64,000 nt of DNA. Origin: Levilactobacillus yonginensis (lineage in GTDB: Bacteria; Bacillota; Bacilli; Lactobacillales; Lactobacillaceae). This document shows positions 34,219 to 43,848 of this stretch, piece after piece. A model generated the notes under the pieces. It did not search any database and was not told the DNA's origin. It worked only from the letters and a program-made list of their open reading frames with translations. The DNA is taken from positions 1,860,001 to 1,924,000 of the forward strand of contig NZ_OZ061549.1 in assembly GCF_964065165.1 (NCBI RefSeq). Direction: 5' to 3'. A program made the position numbers and the translations under genes. Within the stretch, counting starts at the first letter, position 1; each line of letters starts with the position of its first letter.

Positions 34219-34746
34219 TTAATGAATCTTGCGAATCCGCCACAGATCAACGAGTCCCATCACCGATCCAAAGAAAATGGTTCGCCAAATTAGGCCGGTG
34301 AGGCTCGTCCATTTGAGCAATTCCCGTAGCGCACTTACCTTATCAGTCGTGGCGTCGGTGATGGCAAACAGAAAATAAGTGGCCATTCCATAGAGGATCC
34401 CGCTAACGATGGCTGCCCGTAAAACGAGCTTTAGCGCGCTAACCTTATCTGGAGCATCAACCGGATCCGGCGAGCGAATTTCTATGCTCCGACCAGCGAA
34501 ACGCAAGTAGAACAGAAGATAGAAAATAAATATAATGTCAGCGTAAATGAAGACTAGCAGTGCCGTGGCCGGTTGGGCAATCCAAATGCTCACGACGACC
34601 GGGACTACCAATAAAAAACCAATACACATTAATAACGCATTGAAGATAATCTGGTGGAGGGCCTGACGTTGCTCAGCACTCAGGTCCCAGTCAATGCCGT
34701 AGAATCGTTTGATGAGGCGCTCACGAAAATCTCCTTGCTTTTGCAT
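34219..34746 (-). CDS. DUF3278-like membrane protein
   Basis: A 175-residue protein with a hydrophilic N-terminus (FRERLIKRFYGIDWDLSAEQ) and four hydrophobic segments (about residues 32-55, 60-82, 105-130 and 145-165). The opening E-R-L-(I/L)-K-R-F-Y-G-I and the following Q-R-Q-x-L-H resemble DUF3278 proteins of lactobacilli, which often sit with small HTH regulators, but none is next to it here. The function is unknown. AAGGGAGG lies ten bases before the ATG; an overlapping ATG in another frame (34751) opens nothing. Confidence 0.65.
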   Translation of the reverse strand: MQKQGDFRERLIKRFYGIDWDLSAEQRQALHQIIFNALLMCIGFLLVVPVVVSIWIAQPATALLVFIYADIIFIFYLLFYLRFAGRSIEIRSPDPVDAPDKVSALKLVLRAAIVSGILYGMATYFLFAITDATTDKVSALRELLKWTSLTGLIWRTIFFGSVMGLVDLWRIRKIH

Positions 34747-34889
34747 AGCATGAATTCCTCCCTTGAAACGACCCGTGAGTTGGGCGAACGAAGTCGCTGA
34801 TTAGCCCTAGTCTGCGAGGTGACTGATTGCCAGTCAAGGCGGATCCCTTAGCTAGTTCGCTGACTGTTCGAGAAAATGTTTCATGTGAA

Positions 34890-34989
34890 ACAGGTGGGCG
34901 GTCAGAGGTGGAGCCAGCTGTGTCGCAGGACCGCTTTTCAGACCGTAGGCGTTCCTCGCAGCAGGCGGAATCTCTGACAGCCGTAGGTG
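34890..34989. repeat. Intergenic repeat family A, short copy in reverse
   Basis: GGTGGGCGGTCAGAGGTGG, then AGCTGTG, is mirrored by TCGCAGCAGGCGGAATCTCT then GACAGCCGTAGG. The right end matches the reverse complement of the copy at 33928. The rest of the 396-base gap 34747-35142 shows no gene. Confidence 0.6.
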
Positions 34990-35077
34990 GATGGGTAAGA
35001 CTAGTTTTAAATCTATAACGCCTTACTAGTCTTGGTTTGATAACGTTTTTCGAACTTTCAACTTTTAGTTAGTAACC

Positions 35078-35112
35078 AAGAAGCGGTATGACTGTTGTCA
35101 TACCGCTTCTTA
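35078..35112 (-). terminator. Hairpin downstream of the HExxH membrane protein gene
   Basis: AAGAAGCGGTATGAC and GTCATACCGCTTCTT form a perfect 15-bp stem around TGTT. The T run is short on both strands. Confidence 0.6.
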
Positions 35113-35142
35113 TGAAGCAAGCTTAAATTTATCCGGTGGCTG

Positions 35143-35946
35143 CTAGTGATCCTTGATTTGCAAACCCAAGCGGACCAATAGATTAGTCAGGAAGGAAACC
35201 AATAGGGAATAGCCCAGAACCAGTGCCAACAAGGTAATCGCTGCCGCAACGACCTTTAAAAAGCCGTCTGCTAGATTCAACATGGTAAGAATCACGGTTA
35301 CGGACGTGATGATGCCCACGAAGCCAATCAGCCCGATACGGGAGTTGGCAAAGTCTGCTGCACTGAGGTCGAACCCACCAATACTAATGTTGAGTGACAG
35401 TAAAATCATAATTGTCCAACGAATGAACGGGTGGGTGTCACCGCCCAATACCTGCGAGAAGCCTTGCCAATTCAGGTTGAAAGGGTCGGCTACTAACACT
35501 AACATGCCGTTAAAAATGCTGGGAATCAATAGCGCCGTCAAGCCTAACAATACCGCAGCACAGCCGAAAATTGGGGCAATGCCAATGAACAGATTACCGA
35601 TGGTTTGGTACCAATTGCGTTGATTCCAGGTGTGATTGACGTAGCCTAATGCTAAGTCGGGCTGCCCATCGGCACGAACCCGATCTGGATGGGGGCGCTT
35701 TAATAAACGAACCCGATCGATGCGGTGACCAAACAGGATGGCCGTTAGCAGGTGACTGAGTTCGTGGAAGAAGATCCCAATGAATCCCAGGTAGAGCTCG
35801 CTGTTTACGCCGAAGCCGTTGGCTAAGAATTTTTTCGTATCGCGGTTGAGGTAGGTGAGTAACGTGACGAAGATGAAGGGAATCACTAGAAGGTTTAGGC
35901 CCACGATGCCGAGATTTTTAAAAATCACGGTTAGATCCGTATTCAT
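35143..35946 (-). CDS. HExxH membrane protein (site-2-protease-like)
   Basis: A 267-residue integral membrane protein with about six hydrophobic segments and an HELSH zinc-protease motif in the second (GIFFHELSHLLTAILFGHRI), with a further His eight residues on. This resembles M50-type intramembrane proteases or the related lactobacillar M50-like proteins; I see no clear third metal ligand of the NxxPxxxxDG type, so activity is uncertain. The frame extends to 35979, but GGAG overlapping the ybaK stop, seven bases before ATG 35946, fixes the start. Four bases separate it from ybaK, so they are co-translated. No substrate is suggested by the context. Confidence 0.65.
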   Translation of the reverse strand: MNTDLTVIFKNLGIVGLNLLVIPFIFVTLLTYLNRDTKKFLANGFGVNSELYLGFIGIFFHELSHLLTAILFGHRIDRVRLLKRPHPDRVRADGQPDLALGYVNHTWNQRNWYQTIGNLFIGIAPIFGCAAVLLGLTALLIPSIFNGMLVLVADPFNLNWQGFSQVLGGDTHPFIRWTIMILLSLNISIGGFDLSAADFANSRIGLIGFVGIITSVTVILTMLNLADGFLKVVAAAITLLALVLGYSLLVSFLTNLLVRLGLQIKDH

Positions 35947-35950
35947 TCCC

Positions 35951-36454
35951 TTACTCCAGCAAGTCGGTGAACGTGCCATGAACCAGGGTTGCTAGTTCTG
36001 TGACATCGAGTTCCACCGACCGGCCAATCTGACCAGAGGAAACTAGAATTTGTCCCTGAGTTTGCGCCGTGTTGTCAAAGTAGATGGGGAAATGGTTCTT
36101 TTCCCAAATTCCAACGGGCGTGTTGGCACCGTGTTCGTAGCCGGTAGTCTTAACCAAATCTTTTAAAGGCACCATGTCGACTTTTTTGTTACCGGAAGCT
36201 TTGGCCAGCTTCTTTTCGTCGAGGTGTTCATCAATTGGTAAAACGCCAACTACGGGACCGGTGGTGGGACCACTCAGGACCAAAGTTTTGTAAATATGGT
36301 GTTCATCAACGTTATCATGATCAACGTCTAACTGCGCCACGTCCCCCTTGGTGTGGGTCGCGAATTCAAACTGCTTGTAAGTGATCTTATTCTTATCTAA
36401 TATCTGTTCGACAAGTGTCTTATGGAGACGCTTGCCCTTTTTCTTTTTAGCCAT
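35951..36454 (-). CDS. ybaK: Cys-tRNA(Pro)/Cys-tRNA(Cys) deacylase YbaK
   Basis: A 167-residue editing enzyme of the YbaK/EbsC family that removes Cys mischarged on tRNA(Pro). Matching features are TLVLSGPTTGPVVGVLP, LDEKKLAKASGNKKVDMV (with the conserved Lys) and the GYEHGANTPVG loop, followed by ILVSSGQIGRSVELD. The length fits the family. A GTG at 36463 is in frame, but it overlaps the ribosome site; AAAGGTGAG supports ATG 36454. It forms a two-gene operon with the HExxH membrane protein, with a gap of four bases. Confidence 0.93.
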   Translation of the reverse strand: MAKKKKGKRLHKTLVEQILDKNKITYKQFEFATHTKGDVAQLDVDHDNVDEHHIYKTLVLSGPTTGPVVGVLPIDEHLDEKKLAKASGNKKVDMVPLKDLVKTTGYEHGANTPVGIWEKNHFPIYFDNTAQTQGQILVSSGQIGRSVELDVTELATLVHGTFTDLLE

Positions 36455-36607
36455 GGGACTCACCTTTCAAAAGTAATCTTTATAATTGGACCGCACTTTA
36501 AAAATAAATGGAACGGTTGTTTTTGAAGAAAAGAAGACACCGCCACTAAAACCTGTTATACTCTAACACAGAGAATTGTCTAGTTGAAGAGTTTATGAGG
36601 AGATATC

Positions 36608-37333
36608 ATGGCAGATTTAGTCTATCGACAAGTAATGCGCGACTTGAAGCAACGCATTCATCAAAATGAATTTCCCAACAAACGGCTCCCGGATGAACGG
36701 AGTCTGAGCGAGGCCTATGGGGTCAGCCGCAGCTCCGTTAAGCGGGCCCTAAGCGTTTTGGCCAACCAGGGGATCATCTTTAAGAAGCGGGGATCAGGAA
36801 CCTTCATTAACCCATTATATATGAAAAACCAATCGATTTTTCAATATGAGGGGTCTAATTTAGGAATTACTGACAGTATGAAGTCAGCGGGAAACACGCC
36901 AGGGATTCGGTTATTAAAATTTGACGTGGTGCCTGCTAGTAAGGAAATCCAACAAGATTTATTTTTGGATGCTGGGGACTTTGTCTACGAAATCAAACGA
37001 CTGCGGTTATTTGATGACAAACCCTTTATGATTGAAACGGGCTACATTCCTATCAAAATTGCCCCTAATCTATCCCAGAAAACGGTGGGGGACTCCATCT
37101 TTAACTACCTTGAAAGCCAGGGTAAGGTGGTTACCAAGTCCTTCATGTCGATTCAAGCCCAGCCCTCAACGGCGGAAGATCAAGAACTCCTGAATCTGAA
37201 GCCGGTGGAACCTGTTGGTATTATGGAGGGTGTGTTCTTCCTGGATGATGGCACGCCGTTTGAATTTTCTAACATGCGGTTGCATTACCAGTATTTGAAC
37301 TATAACACCTTTGTTTCACTAGAAGAAGAATAA
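36608..37333 (+). CDS. GntR-family regulator (HutC/UTRA type)
   Basis: A 241-residue repressor. The N-terminal GntR winged helix (about residues 1-70: LPDERSLSEAYGVSRSSVKR, GIIFKKRGSGTF) is followed by a UTRA effector domain (about 85-235: YEIKRLRLFDDKPFMIETGY, ESQGKVVTKSFMSI, FSNMRLHYQY), which usually binds a sugar phosphate or similar ligand. TGAGGAGATATC precedes the ATG. A TG-T-TATACT extended -10 lies at about 36555. It is 312 bases upstream of xfp in the same direction, and may regulate xfp or itself; there is no sugar transporter next to it. Confidence 0.9.
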   Translation: MADLVYRQVMRDLKQRIHQNEFPNKRLPDERSLSEAYGVSRSSVKRALSVLANQGIIFKKRGSGTFINPLYMKNQSIFQYEGSNLGITDSMKSAGNTPGIRLLKFDVVPASKEIQQDLFLDAGDFVYEIKRLRLFDDKPFMIETGYIPIKIAPNLSQKTVGDSIFNYLESQGKVVTKSFMSIQAQPSTAEDQELLNLKPVEPVGIMEGVFFLDDGTPFEFSNMRLHYQYLNYNTFVSLEEE

Positions 37334-37513
37334 AGCGGCCGTAAGACTGTGAAAGTGGTTCGTCAGCGAAACAGGTTGCTGACCCAGGCGCGTTATCAGT
37401 ATGAATAGAAGTTACCTAAATGGGAGAGCCAGTCTGTGCTCTGCCATTTTTTTGTGGGCCAATCGCTGTGGTCCGTGTTTTTATAAATTGATACGGCCCA
37501 ATTTTCTAAAAGG

Positions 37514-37541
37514 TTGACTTTTTTAAAAAAGAAGCTATGAT
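37514..37541 (+). promoter_or_regulatory. Promoter of xfp
   Basis: TTGACT, 16 bases including an A/T-run dyad (TTTTTTAAAAAA), then TATGAT. It leaves a 5' leader of about 100 bases. Confidence 0.75.
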
Positions 37542-37645
37542 AGAGGCTGTAAAAAACATCCCGGTATTCAATACGAGATAAATTTTACACATTTTCTATC
37601 AACTAGATTATGCAGTTACGAATTCAAAGAAGGAGTGTTAATTAC

Positions 37646-40030
37646 ATGGCAAATACAGACTTCGACTCCAAGGCATACTTGGAAGGCGTAGACAAGTACT
37701 GGCGTGCAGCGAACTACCTGTCAGTCGGTCAATTATTTTTGCGTGACAACCCATTATTGAAGCGTGACTTAACCTCTGATGATGTAAAGATTAAGCCAAT
37801 TGGTCACTGGGGAACGATCGTTTCTCAAAACTTTATTTATGCTCACTTAAACCGGGCAATCTTAAAGTACAACTTGAACATGTTCTATATTGAAGGTTCA
37901 GGTCATGGTGGCCAAGTTATGGTTTCTAACTCATATCTTGATGGAAGCTACAGTGAAATTTATCCAAACATTTCCCAAGATGAAGAAGGCTTGGAGCGCT
38001 TATTCAAGCAGTTCTCCTTCCCAGGTGGTGTTGCATCCCATGCCGCACCTGAAACACCAGGTTCTATCCATGAAGGTGGGGAACTTGGTTACAGTCTTTC
38101 CCATGGGACTGGTGCTATCTTAGATAACCCAGACGTCATTGCCGCAGTTGAAATTGGTGATGGGGAATCTGAAACTGGCCCATTGGCCGCTTCATGGTTC
38201 TCAGACAAGTTCATCAACCCAATCAAAGACGGTGCTGTTTTACCAATCATTAACATGAACGGGTTCAAGATTTCTAACCCAACTATCCTGTCACGGATGT
38301 CTGACGAAGACTTAACGAAGTACTTCGAAGGAATGGGCTGGGATCCTCACTTTGTTGAAATTGACGAAAATGAAAAGGACTTCACGCGGGTTCATGAAGA
38401 CATGGCTAAGACGATGGACGAAGTTATTCCTGAAATCAAGTCTATCCAAAAGCATGCTCGTGAAAACAACGATGATTCATTACCTAACTGGCCAATGATT
38501 ATCTTCCGTTCACCAAAGGGCTGGACTGGTCCTAAGGCTGACTTGGATGGTAACCCAATTGAAGGCTCATTCCGTGCGCACCAAGTGCCAATTCCTGTTG
38601 CCGCTGGCGATATGGAACACGCTGACATGTTGGTCAACTGGATGAAGTCTTACAAGCCAGAAGAATTGTTTAACGAAGATGGTTCCGTTAAGGAAGAAGT
38701 TCGTGACATGGCCCCTAAGGGCGATCAACGAATGGCCATGAACCCTATCACTAATGGTGGGATCAAGCCAGAACCATTGAAGTTGCCAGACTACAAGAAG
38801 TACGCTTTGGACATCCCAGAACACGGGAAGACTATTGCGCAAGATATGTTAGTTTGGTCTGACTACCTGGCTGACGTCATGAAGTTGAACCCAGAAAGCT
38901 TCCGGGCTTTTGGTCCTGACGAATCTAAGTCTAACCGTCTTTACAGCATGTTGGACTATGGTAAGCGTCAATGGATGGAAAACATCAAGGAACCAAATGA
39001 TGAAAACATGGCTCACGAAGGTCGGGTCATTGACTCACAACTTTCCGAACACCAAGCTGAAGGTTGGTTGGAAGGTTACGTTCTGACTGGTCGTCATGGT
39101 TTCTTCGCCACCTACGAATCATTTGGGCGGGTTGTTGATTCCATGTTGACGCAACACATGAAGTGGTTGCGTAAGGCTACGGAACAAGACTGGCGTCATG
39201 ATTATCCATCATTGAACTTCGTGGATACCTCAACTGTCTTCCAGCAAGACCACAACGGGTACACTCACCAAGATCCTGGTATGTTGACCCACTTGGCTGA
39301 AAAGAAGCCAGAATTCATTCGTGAATACTTGCCAGCTGATGCTAACACCTTGTTAGCTGTTGGTGACGTGGCCTTCTCTAGCCGTCAAAAGATCAACTTG
39401 ATCGTGACGTCTAAGCACCCACGTCCACAATGGTTCTCCATTGATGAAGCCACTAACCTGGTTCACAATGGGTTGGGCTACGTTGACTGGGCTTCTACTG
39501 ACCAAGGTCAAGAACCTGATATCGTCTTTGCCGCAGCTGGTACTGAACCAACTTGGGAATCATTAGCCGCAATTTCATTATTGCATGACGAATTCCCTGA
39601 AATGAAGATTCGCTTCATCAACGTTGTTGATCTCCTGAAGCTTCGTTCACCTAAGTTGGACCCTCGTGGGATTTCCGATGATGAATTCGACCGCCTGTTT
39701 ACGACAGACAAGCCTGTCATCTTCGCCTTCCACGGCTACGAAGACCTGGTTAAGGATCTCTTCTTTGACCGGACGAACCACAACCTTTACGTTCATGGTT
39801 ACCGTGAAAATGGTGATATCACCACGCCATTTGATATGCGTGTCCTGAACCACTTGGACCGTTTCCACTTGGCTAAGGAAGCCGTTAACGCCATTGATTC
39901 ATACGCTATCAAGGGTGCTTACTTCACCCAGCGGATGGACGACATGGTTGCTAAGCACAATGCTTACATCCGTGAGGTTGGGACTGATTTGCCAGAGGTC
40001 AACGACTGGCAATGGAAGCCACTTAAGTAA
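37646..40030 (+). CDS. xfp: Xylulose-5-phosphate/fructose-6-phosphate phosphoketolase
   Basis: A 794-residue thiamine-diphosphate enzyme that splits xylulose 5-phosphate with phosphate into acetyl phosphate and glyceraldehyde 3-phosphate, the key step of heterolactic fermentation. Motifs include [25 protein letters not shown], the TDP-binding [16 protein letters not shown] and [15 protein letters not shown]. The length matches the family exactly. The frame is open from 37610, but AAGGAG and the usual [12 protein letters not shown] opening give ATG 37646. Codon use is strongly biased to a narrow set (GGT, GAA, CCA, AAC), as for a very highly expressed protein. A strong promoter precedes it and a GntR gene is adjacent. 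Confidence 0.98.
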   Translation: MANTDFDSKAYLEGVDKYWRAANYLSVGQLFLRDNPLLKRDLTSDDVKIKPIGHWGTIVSQNFIYAHLNRAILKYNLNMFYIEGSGHGGQVMVSNSYLDGSYSEIYPNISQDEEGLERLFKQFSFPGGVASHAAPETPGSIHEGGELGYSLSHGTGAILDNPDVIAAVEIGDGESETGPLAASWFSDKFINPIKDGAVLPIINMNGFKISNPTILSRMSDEDLTKYFEGMGWDPHFVEIDENEKDFTRVHEDMAKTMDEVIPEIKSIQKHARENNDDSLPNWPMIIFRSPKGWTGPKADLDGNPIEGSFRAHQVPIPVAAGDMEHADMLVNWMKSYKPEELFNEDGSVKEEVRDMAPKGDQRMAMNPITNGGIKPEPLKLPDYKKYALDIPEHGKTIAQDMLVWSDYLADVMKLNPESFRAFGPDESKSNRLYSMLDYGKRQWMENIKEPNDENMAHEGRVIDSQLSEHQAEGWLEGYVLTGRHGFFATYESFGRVVDSMLTQHMKWLRKATEQDWRHDYPSLNFVDTSTVFQQDHNGYTHQDPGMLTHLAEKKPEFIREYLPADANTLLAVGDVAFSSRQKINLIVTSKHPRPQWFSIDEATNLVHNGLGYVDWASTDQGQEPDIVFAAAGTEPTWESLAAISLLHDEFPEMKIRFINVVDLLKLRSPKLDPRGISDDEFDRLFTTDKPVIFAFHGYEDLVKDLFFDRTNHNLYVHGYRENGDITTPFDMRVLNHLDRFHLAKEAVNAIDSYAIKGAYFTQRMDDMVAKHNAYIREVGTDLPEVNDWQWKPLK

Positions 40031-40068
40031 TCTACGGATTACGGCGGCTTAAAAACCAAACTTAAATG

Positions 40069-40114
40069 AGACGCGCAAGAATCGCTCGAAGGGGCTGTTC
40101 TTGCGCGTCTTTTG
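40069..40114 (+). terminator. Terminator of xfp
   Basis: AGACGCGCAAGAA pairs with TTCTTGCGCGTCT, followed by TTTTG. Confidence 0.9.
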
Positions 40115-40129
40115 TTGTCACTGGGTCAA

Positions 40130-40312
40130 CCGGTAGTCAGGGACTACGTCTGCTGTGGGGACCGCCTGCGGCCAAAGAGCGGTCCTCCGGCTCGACTTGA
40201 AGCCCTGTTCAGAGTGCGAACAGAGCTTCAAGCTCGTCCCACGCTGTAGGCTGGCTTAAAAAACGCCAGCCAACACCGTCGACACAGCTGACTCAGTCCC
40301 TGACCACCGGTG
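40130..40312. repeat. Intergenic palindromic repeat family A, copy 3
   Basis: The left end CCGGTAGTCAGGGAC is mirrored by GTCCCTGACCACCGG. Inside, TCTGCTGTGGGGACCG and the GCGGTCC arm, GAAGCCCTGTTC/GAACAGAGCTTC and GGCTGG/CCAGCC form further stems. The whole 183 bases could fold as one long branched hairpin. Confidence 0.78.
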
Positions 40313-40459
40313 ACAATGTTGGTTTCGGGCGGCAGGGTTAATGGATCTTTTAGCGTTGTCTATTTTTAGTGGTACCGTACAAAATATTGACGATTACTGA
40401 GACTACACAGGTGATGATAGATCGCGCTGGAACGGCAATCTCAGGAATGGTTCCTAGCG

Positions 40460-40504
40460 AAAAATCTACCGGTAACTTATTAAAGAGTTGTCGGTAGATT
40501 TTTG
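40460..40504. terminator. Terminator-like hairpin between two family A repeats
   Basis: AAAAATCTACCG pairs with CGGTAGATTTTT. No gene ends here on either strand, so its role is unclear. Confidence 0.6.
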
Positions 40505-40578
40505 TTATCAATTTTTTGAAGATAGTGGATGTTGCGGTTAGGTGGTTAGAGGTAGTTTGTCCAGAAAGCCCAGTGTAG

Positions 40579-40762
40579 CCGGAGAACGTCAGGGGTGCCA
40601 CCGGCTGTGTCGGTGGCGTTAACTCGGTGGTTTTCCGAGTCTACGCCACGGGACGAGCTTTCAGACTTGGTGAACTGCCAAGGCTGAAAGTCGAGGGCCA
40701 AGACCGACCTGCGGCTTGGCCCGGTCCCCACAGCGGGTGACACCCCTGACGATTGGAGGCGG
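40579..40762. repeat. Intergenic palindromic repeat family A, reverse copy
   Basis: GAACGTCAGGGGTGCCACCG then GCTGTG is mirrored by CGGTCCCCACAGCGGGTGAC then ACCCCTGACG. It is in reverse orientation compared with 40130-40312, and the two flank 266 bases without a gene. It ends 11 bases before the CBS gene stop. Confidence 0.72.
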
Positions 40763-40772
40763 AAACGGTCAT

Positions 40773-41396
40773 TTAAACCACGTCAAACCCAGCTTCCGCT
40801 AAAATTTGATTGACGTTGGCGGTCTGGTCGTTAGCGATGTGGAGTTCAATGACCCGTTTCTGGTTTTCACGGACCACCATTAACGTTTGAATGCTGAGGT
40901 CGTGGTCGGCTAAGACCTGACCGACCTTGAAGATGACTCCCGTGTGGTCGTGCGCCACGCGAATGCGGCTGACGATACCGGGTTCGCCGTAACCAGAAAT
41001 GTTAAGGAAGGCGTCCAAAATATCGTTATTGGTAATGATGCCAACGATGCGGTCATTCGCCATTACTGGCAGAACGCTGATCTTATGCGCCCGCATTTGG
41101 TAAATGGCATCTTCTAGCTGGGCACTAGCTGGGATGGTTTGGACGTCCTTTTCCATGATACTGGCAACGGTGGTCTTGGTTAGTAGGTAGTTGGTCTCGT
41201 AAACGGAAAGACTAGTCGCCTGAGAAGGTAGTGCTCGTGAAATGATCCCCTGAGTAATTAGGCCGACCATGGTTTCTCCGTCCATGACGGGAAGTCGGTG
41301 AATCTGATTTTGTTTCATTAATTCAACTGCGCCGCTGACGGTCGTTTGGGGACGGACGACGACTAATTGTTGGGTCATGTAATCTGCTACGCTCAT
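40773..41396 (-). CDS. CBS-pair/ACT protein (AcuB-like) in the liv operon
   Basis: A 207-residue soluble protein with two CBS domains (about residues 1-58 and 74-132; IHRLPVMDGETMVGLIT and ISVLPVMANDRIVGIIT) and a C-terminal ACT domain (about 138-207; GVIFKVGQVLADHDLSIQTL). CBS pairs bind adenine nucleotides and ACT domains bind amino acids. As last gene of the branched-chain amino acid transporter operon, two bases after livF, it may tie transport to amino acid or energy state. That is inference. No catalytic domain is present. It resembles AcuB of Bacillus in layout. Confidence 0.88.
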   Translation of the reverse strand: MSVADYMTQQLVVVRPQTTVSGAVELMKQNQIHRLPVMDGETMVGLITQGIISRALPSQATSLSVYETNYLLTKTTVASIMEKDVQTIPASAQLEDAIYQMRAHKISVLPVMANDRIVGIITNNDILDAFLNISGYGEPGIVSRIRVAHDHTGVIFKVGQVLADHDLSIQTLMVVRENQKRVIELHIANDQTANVNQILAEAGFDVV

Positions 41397-41398
41397 GA

Positions 41399-42103
41399 TT
41401 AACCTCCTAAGTAAGCCTTTTGGACAGCGGGATTGGTGAGAAGTTCCTGACCAGTTCCGTGGAGTTTCACTTCACCAGCGGCTAAAACATAGCCGCGGTT
41501 GGCGATGGATAGGGCTTTTTTGGCATTCTGTTCAATCAGTAAAACGGTAGTGCCGGCTTGATTGATAGCCTGAATAATCTCAAAAATTTCGTTAATAAAT
41601 AGTGGGGCCAGGCCCATGGAAGGCTCATCTAGCAACATCAGTTTGGGCTGCGCCATCAATGCCCGACCCATGGCGAGCATCTGCTGTTCTCCACCGGAAA
41701 GGGTGGCGGCGTCTTGATTAAGGCGCTGTTTAAGCACGGGAAAGTATTGGTAGACGTCTTCATAGGATTGGTTGAGGTGGGCGCGATCTTTCCTGAGAAA
41801 AGCGCCCATTTGGAGATTTTCCTGAACGGAAAGACCTGGAAAAATATGGCGCCCCTCTGGAACCTGAGAAATGCCAGCCTGGACAATTTTGGGAGCAGCG
41901 GTCTTTTGAATCGGGTGGTTGAGGTAGGTGATTTCGCCACTAGCTGGCCGCATGATACCTGAAATGGTGTGAAGAATCGTTGATTTACCAGCACCGTTAG
42001 CGCCAATCAGGGTCACGATTTCACCCCGTTGGATGTTGAAGCTGACTTTTTTAACGGCTTGAATGGCCCCGTAGTTGACGACGAGATCTTTGACGTTGAG
42101 CAT
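41399..42103 (-). CDS. livF: Branched-chain amino acid ABC transporter ATPase LivF
   Basis: A 234-residue ATPase of the HAAT family. Walker A GANGAGKST, signature LSGGEQQMLAMGRALM, Walker B LMLLDEPSMGLAP and LIEQNAKKAL (switch region) are all intact. With LivG it forms the ATPase pair that drives uptake of Leu, Ile and Val (or related amino acids) through LivHM. The start codon overlaps the livG stop (ATGA-type overlap at 42103). Confidence 0.95.
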   Translation of the reverse strand: MLNVKDLVVNYGAIQAVKKVSFNIQRGEIVTLIGANGAGKSTILHTISGIMRPASGEITYLNHPIQKTAAPKIVQAGISQVPEGRHIFPGLSVQENLQMGAFLRKDRAHLNQSYEDVYQYFPVLKQRLNQDAATLSGGEQQMLAMGRALMAQPKLMLLDEPSMGLAPLFINEIFEIIQAINQAGTTVLLIEQNAKKALSIANRGYVLAAGEVKLHGTGQELLTNPAVQKAYLGG

Positions 42104-42885
42104 TAAGCTTCACCTCCCAAGTAAGCTTTGATGACGGCGGGATTTTGTTGGATTTCACTGGGGGTTCCTTCGGCCAATAAAGCCCCGTGTTCCAGAACGT
42201 AGAGGCGTTCCACCACGCTCATAACCAGTGACATATCGTGTTCAATCAAGACGATGGTGATGTGAAAATCATGTTGAATCTGACGAATCAATCGGGTCAA
42301 ATCCGCCGTTTCCTCGGGATTCATACCAGCGGCTGGCTCATCTAAGAAGAGGAGTCTGGGCTTGGTCGCAAGCGCCCGGACGATTTCCAGGCGCCGTTGA
42401 ATCCCATAGGGGAGGTTTTTGGCGGGTTGGTCGGCGACCTCCGTGAGGTCAAAGATTGCCAGTAACTTCTGTGCGGCGGTGGTCATGTCAGCCTCCGTGC
42501 GGTAGAACTTGGGCGTACGGAAGATACTGGTGAAGAAGCCCTCCCGATAGTGGTTTGTCATAGCGATACGAACATTATCAAGCACAGTAAGTTCTTTGAA
42601 GAGACGAATATTTTGAAAGGTTCGCGAGATACCAGCTTGGGCAATTTCCGCAGGCTTTTTACCGTTGAGGGACTGAACCCCTCGATCTGTGTAAAGGCTA
42701 ATCGCACCCGAGGTGACTGGTGTGACGCCGGTTAAGAGGTTAAATAACGTGGTCTTGCCGGCGCCATTGGGGCCAATCAGTCCAATCAATTCGTTTTGAT
42801 CAAAGTGGACGGACACGTTGGCCACGGCGGTCAATCCGCCGAAGCTTTTGACGATTTGTTGTGCAGTTAATAGGGGACTACTCAT
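42103..42885 (-). CDS. livG: Branched-chain amino acid ABC transporter ATPase LivG
   Basis: A 260-residue ATPase with Walker [10 protein letters not shown], signature [16 protein letters not shown], Walker [14 protein letters not shown], switch His in LIEHDMSLV, and the C-terminal extension typical of LivG ([20 protein letters not shown]). It overlaps livM by eight bases upstream and livF by one base downstream, so the operon is tightly coupled. It is the partner of LivF. Confidence 0.95.
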   Translation of the reverse strand: MSSPLLTAQQIVKSFGGLTAVANVSVHFDQNELIGLIGPNGAGKTTLFNLLTGVTPVTSGAISLYTDRGVQSLNGKKPAEIAQAGISRTFQNIRLFKELTVLDNVRIAMTNHYREGFFTSIFRTPKFYRTEADMTTAAQKLLAIFDLTEVADQPAKNLPYGIQRRLEIVRALATKPRLLFLDEPAAGMNPEETADLTRLIRQIQHDFHITIVLIEHDMSLVMSVVERLYVLEHGALLAEGTPSEIQQNPAVIKAYLGGEA

Positions 42886-43837
42886 GGGCGGACTGCTCCT
42901 TTCGTTGGCGTGATCCGAGACGTTTGAACGAGAACTCCCACGTCCCGAGCAGGCCAGATGGCTTAAAGATCATGATGAGAATCAGGGCTAGCGAGTAAAT
43001 AATCATGCGCAGGGTCCCAAAATTCTGTAGGACGGTATCCAGCGTTCCCAAAACAATGGCGGCGATGAAGGTCCCGGTGATACTCCCAACACCACCTAGA
43101 ACGACGATAATTAGGATGGCAATTGAGGCCATGATGTTGAAATCTCCGGGGGCAATGGTTTGGATGTAGGCGGCGTGGAGGGAGCCCCCAATGGCCGCGG
43201 TGCTAGCGCCGAAAATAAAAGCTGCTAACTTCCAACGGGTCGTGTTGATTCCCATAGATTCAGCCGCAATCTCATCTTCACGAACGGACATGACGGCTCG
43301 GCCGCTGCGACTGTGGATGAAGTTGACGGTCACGATGGTCGTTACACACATGAAGACGTAGACGGTGACCCAGGTCACCAATGGTGGGATGTTGAAGAGT
43401 CCCGCGGCCCCGTTGGTAATCTTGAGGTTGTTGATTAGAATCCGAATAATTTCGGCGGCCCCCATCGTGGCAATGGCCAGGTAGTCTCCACGTAGTCGCA
43501 GGGTGGGGATGCCAACAATCAGGGCGGCGACAATGGCGATGCCGATGCCGACCACCACGGATAGGTAGAAGCCGATGGGAGTGACTAGCGTTTGCGTGAT
43601 GATCCCGGTAGCGTAGGCGCCGATGGCCATGAATCCGGCGTGTCCCAGTGAAAATTGACCAGAGAAACCAATGATTAGGTTCAGCCCCGTGGCCAGGATG
43701 ATGTTGATGCCGATGGTAACGAGCATGTTTTCAATGAAGGTGTTGATAATGCCGAGAAATTCACAGGCGTCGATCACAAAGAAGCCGAGCACCATCACGC
43801 CTAGCCAGGCGGCATTGTATTTCAGATTGGCTTTCAT
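42878..43837 (-). CDS. livM: Branched-chain amino acid ABC transporter permease LivM
   Basis: A 319-residue permease with about nine hydrophobic segments. The LivM signature is seen in INIILATGLNLIIGFSGQFS, LGHAGFMAIGAYATG, PTLRLRGDYLAIATMG and the cytoplasmic coupling loop SVREDEIAAESMGINTTRWK, followed by VLGGVGSITG. It forms the membrane channel with LivH. It lies 11 bases after livH and overlaps livG by eight bases. Confidence 0.94.
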   Translation of the reverse strand: MKANLKYNAAWLGVMVLGFFVIDACEFLGIINTFIENMLVTIGINIILATGLNLIIGFSGQFSLGHAGFMAIGAYATGIITQTLVTPIGFYLSVVVGIGIAIVAALIVGIPTLRLRGDYLAIATMGAAEIIRILINNLKITNGAAGLFNIPPLVTWVTVYVFMCVTTIVTVNFIHSRSGRAVMSVREDEIAAESMGINTTRWKLAAFIFGASTAAIGGSLHAAYIQTIAPGDFNIMASIAILIIVVLGGVGSITGTFIAAIVLGTLDTVLQNFGTLRMIIYSLALILIMIFKPSGLLGTWEFSFKRLGSRQRKEQSAHE

Positions 43838-43848
43838 TTATGACTCAC

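Noticed and set aside
40350..40601. 83-codon minus-strand open frame between two repeats
   Set aside because: No ribosome site; it runs through a terminator hairpin and a repeat end, and its composition is not protein-like.
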